Below, in pieces: positions 56,106 to 64,000 of a DNA stretch of 64,000 bases. The stretch is from Hygrocybe punicea (Eukaryota > Basidiomycota > Agaricomycetes > Agaricales > Hygrophoraceae), in NCBI GenBank assembly GCA_963556145.1, contig OY744469.1:3754767-3818766 (forward strand), written 5' to 3'. Below the pieces are notes generated by a model. That model was not told the DNA's origin, ran no database searches, and saw only the letters and a program-made list of their open reading frames with translations. Position 1 is the stretch's first letter, and each line of letters starts with the position of its first letter. The position numbers were made by a program, and so were the translations under genes.

Positions 56106-57162
56106 CTATAAGGTGTGACATGTGTCACAGAGTCTGTCACATGTGACACCCTGCACAAACACTGACCCAGTCCCTTTACGACTTCGCAACTCACTTTAGT
56201 GACAAGTCTTGAGTGTAAAAAATGTTCATAATGAATGTATAAATGTTTCTATCTCCAAAGTTTTTATGGTAATAATTTTAGGCAAACACTGTTCCACGAT
56301 TTGTCAATTCTTACAGCCAAATCCAGCCTAGAACCTTAAACATCTACAGACTCACTCCAATCAGGTCTTCAAGCTTAGCTTTGGCTGAGTGGCATGTTCC
56401 ATTTATATATTAAAAGATTTTGTTCAAGCCAGAATGTTAGTAAATGTCTTTAAAGTTCTAAAATATGTCATTCTCTCAAATTCCCTGCCAAAATTGGCTT
56501 AAAAATGGAAGTCTATAGGTTCATCAAATATACATCTTACAGCTTAGCTCTAGTGACACAATTTCATCTCCTTCATGATTAGAACATTTTGTTCAAGACC
56601 GATCTTTAATAACTTGCTCCGTTGTTGAGATATCAAGACAGCTACAGATAGTAGTGGGTCACTAATTGTCACGATTTCTGTCACATAGCGTTATGTCACG
56701 CTGCCACGAGTCTGTGTGACATTGCCCAACCCCATTGTCACAGATCAGTCACAGCATCTTATCAGTAAGTTAGGTCGACAACAACGACCGGCAGCCAGTG
56801 ATGTCCACAGGATCCATCCAGCAATGACCACAGTGCTCAAAATACCACAAGATCTGTCTGCAGGCCAGTCCAGCACTATAAAGGTGAGTGCTTCAAGTAC
56901 AGACTCCCCAGTGTCAATCATTGATGCCCCTCACTCCAGTTGAGAACATGCCTGCTCAGGCAACTCACACCGCTCTCATTCCCAATACCTACTCTCACCT
57001 GTCCAGTACTGCTTGTGAGAGGGGATTTCCTCCGCTGTATGTCCAAAATGATAAGGAGAATGTGCCAAGCTGCCCTCTGATGGTTGGCTCAACAATCCAA
57101 GTTGGATTGGTAAGGTCTTCTTTTATTTTCATCATTATATCACTGAGATAACTTTGTTATGT
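56106..57162. other. Unclassified repeat around the KDZ target, then degraded coding-like DNA
   Basis: The KDZ element sits in a repeat whose left remnant (gtcactggggttgggcaat, 45788-45806) faces an inverted partner near 56731-56750 (attgcccaaccccattgtcac). The interior contains gtcacatgtgac-type motifs. From 56745 there is spliced-gene-like sequence (possible intron 56883-56938, another starting at 57109) with PLYVQNDKENVPSCP, unrecognised, cut by A4. Confidence 0.4.
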
Positions 57163-57170
57163 AGATGGTG

Positions 57171-58097
57171 TAGTGTTGCCGTAGTTTGGTTCCGAACCTA
57201 GCCGAACCCGGTTCAAACCCTGAACCGAACCCTAGGTTCAGTCTGAGTTCAGCCAAGTGCTGAACCAGACTGCAGGTTCAGTTCCAGGTTTTGAGGCCTG
57301 CCGGATTTCCTGAACGGCTCCAAACCACAAACACAGATATTTTTAAGGTATTTATTTCATTTGTTTTTCGGATTTCTTTACTTACTTTTTCATGTTAACT
57401 GGTATCATGTGACCATTACAGGTTCCTCCACCAACACCGCAACAATGCAAGGCCAATAAACATGACACAATGTTGCGTTCATGAATACAGGTAAGCCCCA
57501 GCAATTACCTTAACTTTACTAATATTACCTGTCACAGGAAACTTGACCACAACCACACTGCAAGCACACCACCAGCACAACATGGATCCCAACGCCAACG
57601 CCAACAGATGCAGGACAGCCGCAACACCACCACCACCAGTGGTGGCAATGGCAACGGCAACAATGACGATGGCAACAGCCAGTAGCAGCGCCGGAAATAG
57701 CAGCAACACCGGTAGCAGCAGCAACACTGGCAGCAGCAGCAGCAGTGGCAGCAACATGACCCATGGGACAGCCGCAACATCACCACCACCACCACCACCA
57801 CCACCACCACCACCACCACCAGCGCCAGATGGCTCCCCTGCAGCCCAACTACCTTGCGAAGTGCAGTGCCATATCAATTGATATGTGCCTGCCATTTGTG
57901 AGGAGAACAGAGCTCATGGGGTGAGCCCATCTCGGTCCAGGGTTCAGACACGGTCTGAACCCCAGACCGAACATGGAGAGATTCTTCGATGCCATCTGGG
58001 TCCAGGTTCAGCTCTGCGCCAAACCGGACCCGAAGTTTGGTTTGTGGACCTGCCAAAAAGGGTCAGAACCGGACTGAACTGAACTTTGGCAACACTA
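57171..58097. mobile_element. hAT-like element A4 (8 bp TSD AGATGGTG)
   Basis: 927 bp, TAGTGTTGCCGTAGTTTGGT ... TTTGGCAACACTA, with exact AGATGGTG at 57163-57170 and 58098-58105. Contains CAG/CAC triplet tracts (57580-57830) and one palindromic unit (57851-57903). Same subfamily as A2, opposite orientation, more CpG decay. No transposase. Confidence 0.88.
57851..57903. repeat. 55 bp palindromic unit, copy 17
   Basis: accttgcgaa ... ccatatcaattgatatg ... tttgtgagg, in A4. Confidence 0.82.
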
Positions 58098-58105
58098 AGA
58101 TGGTG

Positions 58106-58730
58106 GTGTAAATCTGCCTAAATTTTATCATACCAGACAGGAGATTGAGGCCAATCTCATTGCTGCCAGCCACCCTGTCCCACCCAACATTTTCCCCCCT
58201 CTTCGACCAGCCACCCGAGCTCCTTTCACACATGGAGAAAATCAGCCTTGGTGGTGGGTCCAATGGTTAACCAGTTTGCTGGTGTCTTCATAGTATTGGA
58301 TCACTCTGTATACAGTACTCCAACTACATCCTACAAGGTTCATGATTTCTCCAGCCATAGTCTTCTTGGCACCAGGCCACAATCAGCGAGCGCAAGTTAA
58401 TACTGATGGTCAACAATATCAAGTGGCAGTGTGACTAAGGGAAAAGTCACACCAGACCCTATTGCAAACTTAGACCAACAAGTTTTTGCAGATTGTGTTT
58501 CTCAATCTTTATGCAACTGACTGTAGTCACCACCAAAGTTTGACAGTGGCCAAATTGGATCCTGACCAGGTCAATGTTGGCCTGACAGCAGGTGAGCTGG
58601 CGGAGCACTAATGAATGTAATTTAAAAAATTAATGCCCAAAGAATAAACTGCAATCATCATCTCTCTTATCCTCTGAGATACTATATGCCACCAAAAAAA
58701 TACCCTCAAGAAGGAGCCAGGTCAGCCCAT
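58106..58730. other. No gene recognised; continuation of the degraded gene cut by A4
   Basis: Starts with coding-like EIEANLIAASHPVPPN (about 58140-58190) and then decays. It probably continued at 60766 before insertion of C1 (target GCTGGGTG). Confidence 0.35.
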
Positions 58731-59080
58731 GCTGGGTGTAGTGAATGTCATGGGTATAAGAAACCCGCTGGGTCATTGTCACAGGTAGCCATGGGTATGG
58801 GTATGGGTAGCCACAGGTAGCCATGGGAACAGGTATGGGTAGCCACAGGTATGGGTACGGGTAGCCAAATCTGGACCCATGCCAAACCTGTACCCGTGTC
58901 ATGGGTCACGGGTTTCCTCTCAACCACAACTGTGGCACAACAGTGAGCAACAACAATGCAACAATGCAGGGACGAATGGAACACAAGGACAAATGCAGCA
59001 GGGAGTGGTGCACCCACCCCTGCTGCTCCAGGTACATCTTTTATGTCTTTTTTCTACATTACTAACCACACAACTAACTA

Positions 59081-59340
59081 ATGACGGACAAGGATGACTG
59101 TGAGGTGGATGACAAAGATGACAAGGATGACAAGGACAACTACAATGAGGATGATGAGGACAACTGTGATGAGGACAACAAGGACAACAAGGACAACTAC
59201 AACAAGGACAACAAGGACAACTACGATGACTATGATGAGGATGACTATGAGGTGGACGACGACGATGAGGACTGTGACAAGGATGAGGATGACTACCACC
59301 ACTACCGCTGTGGCAGCAATGACAACGATCCCATGCCCAC
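59081..59340. repeat. GAY-AAG-GAC minisatellite (Asp/Lys/Asn coding)
   Basis: Imperfect gatgacaaggac repeats; the plus frame reads almost only Asp, Lys, Asn, Glu and Tyr. Similar low-complexity tracts (CAA, GAC) occupy the same place in B1 and B2. Confidence 0.75.
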
Positions 59341-59372
59341 CCCCACATGGATCCAGCCAGCACCCCCAGTGC

Positions 59373-59427
59373 ACCTTGCAGATGTGCACCACTACGTCAA
59401 CTGACATTGCTGCTGCATCTGCGAGGT
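59373..59427. repeat. 55 bp palindromic unit, copy 18
   Basis: accttgcag ... tacgtcaactgacat ... tctgcgaggt, in C1. Confidence 0.78.
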
Positions 59428-60259
59428 AATTGGGGTGGTGTGCTGGGCACCACCTCAGTGATGGACCCCATGCCCACACCCACACAGATCTGGCCAGCAC
59501 CTCCAGTCCACCCCCAGTGCACCTCATGGATAGTGATATGTATGGGGTATTGAAACCCACACAGGTCACGGGTACAGGTCCACACAGGTATGGGTACGGG
59601 TAGCCAAAATCGGGACCCATGATTTATCTGTACCTGTGCCATGGGTCCACGGGTTTTTCACAGGTAGTGTCACGATCCCGTGACACGCAACTTTGACCTC
59701 GACTATGTGGTAACAGCAAGACCAAACGAAAACCAACAGTAACGAAATGAAGACGGACAGGGTTAGGAGACCAAAAGAGCAGTGGGGAGTGGTGCACCCC
59801 CGCTGCAATATATATCTATCATACTGACTAACCAGACAACTACAGACACACCACACAACCATAATGACGAAACCAATGATGAGGACAGGGACAAAAAGGA
59901 CAATGACAACAGGGATGAGGACCACAATCACAACTGCAATGATGGCAACCACAAGCCATGACAATTGCAAACAATGATGGCAAGCCACAGTGATGGCAAA
60001 CAACAACAACGGCAAGCATGGTGGCAATGGACAATGAAGGCAAAGAGAAGAGCAGTGGGGGTGGTGCACCCACCACCTGCTGCAACAGGTATGTCGTTTT
60101 ATTATTATTATACATTGCTACTGACTACAGCTGCAGATGCTCCCCAACCCCCATGCCCACACCCACCCCCCTCAACCAGTGGGCCAATGACAGATGCCAA
60201 GAGCAGCACCAATGGCCAAATGGCCACCAAACATGCCAGCGACAACACACCCTCAACCC

Positions 60260-60314
60260 ACCTTGCGAACCAGCGCCATCATGTCAATCGACATCAGCAC
60301 CATGTTCGTGAGGT
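60260..60314. repeat. 55 bp palindromic unit, copy 19
   Basis: accttgcgaa ... catcatgtcaatcgacat ... gttcgtgaggt, in C1. Confidence 0.82.
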
Positions 60315-60384
60315 CAATTGGGGTTATTTATCACCTAGGAGACAAGGGGGAGACAAGGAGGAGACAAGGAGGCCCACCCAAGTC

Positions 60385-60439
60385 ACCTTGCAAAGATGCA
60401 GTGCGACTTCAATTGACATCGGTGCTGTGTTCGCAAGGT
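60385..60439. repeat. 55 bp palindromic unit, copy 20
   Basis: accttgcaaa ... gacttcaattgacatc ... gttcgcaaggt, in C1. Confidence 0.82.
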
Positions 60440-60561
60440 AATGGGAGGTTGGGCACCTCTGGTGTAGACCTGTGGGTAAACCCATGGGTATTGATGGGTA
60501 CGGGTACAGGTTGCAGGAAAAAACCTGCGGTAGACCCATGCCATTCACTACTCATGGACGT

Positions 60562-60606
60562 GCACTGCTGTGTCAATTGATGTTGGCGCTGCTGCATCCA
60601 CAAGGT
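60562..60606. repeat. 55 bp palindromic unit, copy 21 (left arm weak)
   Basis: gctgtgtcaattgatgttggcgct ... ccacaaggt, in C1. Confidence 0.6.
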
Positions 60607-60772
60607 AACCAGGATGGTGGTGTGCTGGGTGCCACCTCAGTGAAGGACCCAGGAGTTACCTGTGGCAAACCTGTACCCATTGCCATGGGTATGGGTATCA
60701 ATGGGAATGGCTACAGGTTGCCAAAAAAAACCCATGGTAAACCCGTGCTGTTCACTAGCTGGGTGAGCTGCT

Positions 60773-61012
60773 GTGCATGAACATCAATCTTCAAAGCCAC
60801 AATTGGAAAGCTTGCCCTCACCTGTGCCATCAATCATTGAGGTTGACATCTCTTCCAAATTTGAATGTGGGTACAGAGGAGGTATCAATCACATTATCAT
60901 CAGCTCTGATGATGATGATGATGATGGAGAAGAATTGGGTTGGGATGCCAGGTGTGAGTCTGTGGAGGAATTTGATGAGGCTGACATTTACAAGATGAAA
61001 AAAAGGGCATAG
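60773..61012 (+). pseudogene. Degraded acidic ORF, unrecognised
   Basis: 79 codons with SSDDDDDDGEELGWDA; coding-like sequence continues past the stop (DFHPKPTKNLYDEMK) to about 61200. Likely the distal part of the gene interrupted by A4 and C1. No family recognised. Confidence 0.35.
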
Positions 61013-61269
61013 GACTTTCATCCAAAACCAACAAAGAACCTGTATGATGAAATGAAGATGTGTCTGGAAGGGTGTGTGGAAGAAGTTAGAGTCCAACTGG
61101 TCCTTGGGGTATAATGGGCAATGGGATTGCACAATATGTTGTCAGGGTCAAAAAGCTCAAGCCTGAGAGGTGGAGCGACAAACAGTAAAGAATTCGTGAG
61201 TTTATTATTTTGGGATTATCCAGCCAATAACTTACTGATCTTGCCACAGGAATTATTATCTTGGGATCA

Positions 61270-62381
61270 TTACAAGTTCTTTTAATTTATTAAAAGACTC
61301 ATTCTTTATCATACCAAGTTTGTAATTAATTATGTAATTGATTGATTAATTGATTAATGTTTTTGCATTGCCTATAGAGAAAATCTTTTTGGGCAAGAGA
61401 TATGATTCTACTTCTGATACTGGAATATAAGATACAGTTCGGGCCCTGTGTGGACAAGCATATATAAGCATCCCAATATAGGTTGCCTCAGAAAAGTCAA
61501 ACCTTCCAATTATATTCAAAATATTCATACTGACGTCAATTCTTATCAGAATCAGCTGAAAATTGAGCTGCTGACTAATATAATCATTTCAGGTCAGGTG
61601 TGACAGTCACATGTGACCAATCTAACCATATAAGGTAATTTCTGATATTGTATAGCAATTTTTTTGTTAATTGCAATGGTGACAGTCACATGTGATCAGT
61701 CTAACCATATAAGGCAATTTTACATTCATATATGCTAAATTTTGAGCTAATCACAGGAGTCATAGTCACATGTGAACTACATTTACTATATACAGAAATA
61801 TTAGCCATATAAGCTGAAATGGGCTAAACTTAGATGATATACTGATATTTTTACTTAAAACATAAAATTCAATGTGATATTGCCATATACATACATTATC
61901 TTATATGCTAATTATATATTTCAAGCAAAATCACTTGTCAATGTTCATAACAATCTTACAAATACAAATACAATGAAAGCAACAAGACTTTGTTTATGCA
62001 ATGTGCAACATCGGTCCAGTTAAACAATACAGCTGCCTTCATGTTGTTATCTGTTGTACAGCATTTAAGGTCATAGAGATGTAGGGTTGAGCAAATGTCA
62101 GTCAATCATACTGTTTAGGGGGCAGTTATGTTTGGCAGTTGACCTGTTGCTCCCTGAACCTTTCTTTTGTAGCTGAGAATATTGCATGATGATGCAGCAG
62201 AAGACATGACAGTAAGAGAGAAGGTTAATAAAGACTCAAGACACTCTATGTAAGTTTTATTTTTTCTAATTTTTATGTTGCTGAGGTGAGAGGTGAGCTT
62301 ATTAGAACAATTGGAACAATTTGCAAGATACAACATATGCTATATGTCTTATACCATGTGTAACAGGCTTTATGTCATTTA
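61270..62381. mobile_element. Repeat element Z3
   Basis: Starts with the hairpin tip (TTACAAGTTCTTTTAATTTA) and carries the same internal order as Z1 and Z2 (ctatagagaaaat, tggacaagcatatataagcatcc, gtcacatgtgacc units). Right tip lost at the FB3 junction. Confidence 0.6.
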
Positions 62382-62624
62382 CAGCCGTTTGCATGTATCT
62401 TGACAATTTTTGGAAATTTTTGAATTGATTAAACAATATGGACTTAGACAAAATTACTGTACTCAATCTTGTATCTCATGAAATACTGCATGGATTGAGA
62501 TTGTTGTAGAGGGAAAGTTGTACTATTTTCTAATGGCTATCAGCTCCTGTAATTACATTTGAACAATATTTAGTGTATGATGAGTTGTGGATGAAGTAAG
62601 AGGTGACTAAGTGTTTTTTAACAC
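62382..62624. mobile_element. Foldback MITE arm FB3, interrupted by W2
   Basis: One arm of the FB1/FB2 family (CAGCCGTTTGCATG ... gagggaaagttgtactattttctaatggct) preceded by TA. W2 inserts where FB1 reads tttttgacaccc; the remaining part would lie beyond the window. Confidence 0.7.
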
Positions 62625-64000
62625 TGTTACGTTTCCAACTCCGCTTCCAACCCCGATGCCCATTCCGTTACCCACCATGACGATTCTGCACTGCACACCT
62701 TCCTTTTTCATTTCATTTTGTCCTTTGTATTCTTTTCAACGTCGTTGTTTCTTCATTCGGACATCCTTGTATTTTCTTGTCCTTGTTCTCTTTTCTTCTA
62801 GAACAATCCAGACTGACCATGGACACATCCCCACGTTACCTTGCTGTACCCGAATAGTCTCCTTGCCGACGGACATCATTGCTATTGTCTTTTCCCTCAC
62901 CCTGACATATTGTTGACTTCACCCCACGACAAACCGATTTACAATGGCTGTACTCCCAACACAGCTAATTACCGTAATCATCATTGGCAGTATCGCCATC
63001 ACCTTCCTGATCGGTTTTTACCTTGTTATGATCTATCTTTGGCATCGGTACCGAAACCCTTCTGCCATCGATACTTCCGACTTCCACCTCGACAATATAT
63101 CGACACGTAATTGACAATTGCCATACCTGGATATATGGTTTCCACTTTCGTACCCTGTGCCTACCATTATCCTCCCTGACGATCCGACGACATTCCTCAC
63201 CTGCATGCGAACTCTGAACAATCCCCGATCACAAGACATTTCACTGTTCTCTCTAATCCGACCATCGCCGAAGCACATTCTTTTGGACTTCGACCACAGA
63301 CCATACGACTTCCCAAACAGTGAACCAACCCCTATCGCATATTGTTCGCACGACATCGCTTCATTGCAGTACCCGACGACTTGTTCCCACAGCTTGTCAC
63401 CTGTGCCATGACTCGAAACCTGGACCCACATTCATTTACCCTTTTCCATCTATAACCTTGATATCTCCCACACTCGTTTACAACAATACCCTTTCTTGGA
63501 TGAATACCAACATCAGGTGGACTGCATTGTTCCACAGACAGGACAAGACATCACCCCTCGATACGTCATTGTCATCCGGTACAGCTTATGCTGTTCACAT
63601 GTCTGACCTCGACTATCCCACCATCCTAGTTGGTTTTCCCTCCATACATTCCTTTGTTTTCCTTTATACCGACCTTGTCGCTATGTCCCTGCTACCTCAA
63701 GACACTCTCATCACCAATCCTACACTGGACGATACCCATCTTCGACCCGACAATGCAATGCACTTGCCAAACTGCGTACTTGCCCATTACAGCAAGTGTA
63801 GACCCCGAATTGGCAATTCTGCATGTCACATGATCCGATGACAAATCATCCGAATCATCTGGACCTCTTCTATCCTCAACGACACCCGGGCCTCCAGTTG
63901 GATCGCGAGAACATCGACATGAGGACGCCTCATGTATGCCTCATGGTGAACACATGGTAGAGTTGGACATGTTGTGGCTTCATGGTTGTATTCCTATTTA
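62625..64000 (+). mobile_element. LTR-like element W2 (inverted copy of W1), runs off right edge
   Basis: Begins TGTTACGTTTCC and matches W1 in reverse complement over its whole visible length. W1 is 1,681 bp, so about 300 bp is missing at the edge. The left flank aacac would be its 5 bp duplication. Confidence 0.75.
62944..63114 (+). CDS. Conserved 56-residue single-pass membrane peptide in W2
   Basis: MAVLPTQLITVIIIGSIAIT with the same hydrophobic span (residues about 8-32) and tail (TSDFHLDNISTRN) as in W1, ending at the same TGA. Most differences from the W1 copy are conservative (V/I, I/L, H/Y). Confidence 0.5.
   Translation: MAVLPTQLITVIIIGSIAITFLIGFYLVMIYLWHRYRNPSAIDTSDFHLDNISTRN

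Larger units (their letters stand above)
58739..60757. mobile_element. hAT-like element C1 (8 bp TSD GCTGGGTG)
   Basis: 2,019 bp, TAGTGAATGTCATGGGT ... complement of TAGTGAACAGCACGGGT, with exact GCTGGGTG at 58731-58738 and 60758-60765. Subterminal GGGTA-type repeats resemble family B. The interior has three intron-like modules (aggtatgt or aggtaca ... ctgac ... ag near 59030, 59810 and 60090), an Asp/Lys-rich minisatellite (59081-59340) and four palindromic units. The ORFs inside are low complexity. No transposase. Confidence 0.88.

Noticed and set aside
59078..60069. ORFs of 147-180 codons on the minus strand in C1
   Set aside because: Val/Ile/His/Cys low-complexity reads of the complement of the GAC/AAG minisatellite; no conserved motif.
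9073..60606. CRISPR-like array
   Set aside because: The palindromic units are dispersed, lack regular spacers and sit inside eukaryotic transposons.
1..64000. tRNA, rRNA or snRNA genes
   Set aside because: No cloverleaf, box A/B pair or conserved rRNA/snRNA sequence was recognised by eye. A tRNAscan-SE and Rfam search would be needed to exclude them fully.

Overview
The window is a transposon-dense piece of a basidiomycete genome, most likely an Agaricomycete. The case rests on the only two clear host genes (a PRP40-type splicing factor and mitochondrial ribosomal protein bL21m, both with 45-60 nt GT-AG introns) and on transposon families typical of mushrooms: a KDZ transposase, a chromodomain Ty3/gypsy element, a DIRS-like reverse transcriptase, a tnp2-type CACTA transposase, and a Helitron with a DUF6570-like region. 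No prokaryotic feature, CRISPR array, rRNA or tRNA was seen.

Layout. 1-5345: decayed Helitron (minus strand) split by a 1.6 kb insertion at 2157-3774. 5346-7726: Ty3/gypsy gag remnant. 7727-14700: unrecognised degraded sequence carrying a hAT-like element (8918-12823) that contains a LINE remnant, a solo LTR and a second hAT-like element, followed by a foldback MITE. 14703-27249: one DIRS-like RT pseudogene opened by nested insertions, gypsy (15238-22263) inside a foldback MITE (15103-22925) inside repeat Z1 (15026-23886), with a hAT-like element alongside. 27729-31231: host island, PRP40 and MRPL49 convergent and 31 bp apart. 31400-34130: palindrome-bearing, purine-rich repeat DNA. 34409-35213: uncharacterised spliced gene. 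35355-44026: tnp2-type transposase pseudogene interrupted by a hAT-like element that itself holds two LTR-like insertions (W1, V). 45809-56097: structurally complete KDZ transposon (about 490 bp inverted repeats, 8 bp target duplication) with a damaged transposase gene and an accessory gene split by a very young short-LTR element. 56106-64000: unrecognised degraded DNA with two more hAT-like elements, a third Z copy, a foldback arm and a second copy of W.

Nesting is unusually well resolved because many insertions keep exact target-site duplications: ACTAT (gypsy), TCGCCAGC, CACTGCAT, AGATGGTG, GCTGGGTG and GCTCCTGG (hAT-like, 8 bp), GGCAATCT (KDZ), GGTAC (W1), GCGC (V), GCGG and CCAT (short-LTR family), TA (foldback MITEs). 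Many transposon stop codons are TGA where CGA is the likely ancestor, whereas the host genes show none, which fits CpG-methylation-driven decay.

The most interesting unexplained structure is a roughly 55 bp palindromic unit (outer arms ACCTCGCGAA and TTCGCGAGGT, centre GTCAATTGAC). It recurs about 21 times in at least three unrelated-looking hAT-like families, and its arms change in sequence but stay self-complementary. Next are the gypsy element's antisense, spliced, cysteine-cluster gene with its Tf1-like self-priming signature, and two LTR-like elements carrying a conserved small membrane protein.
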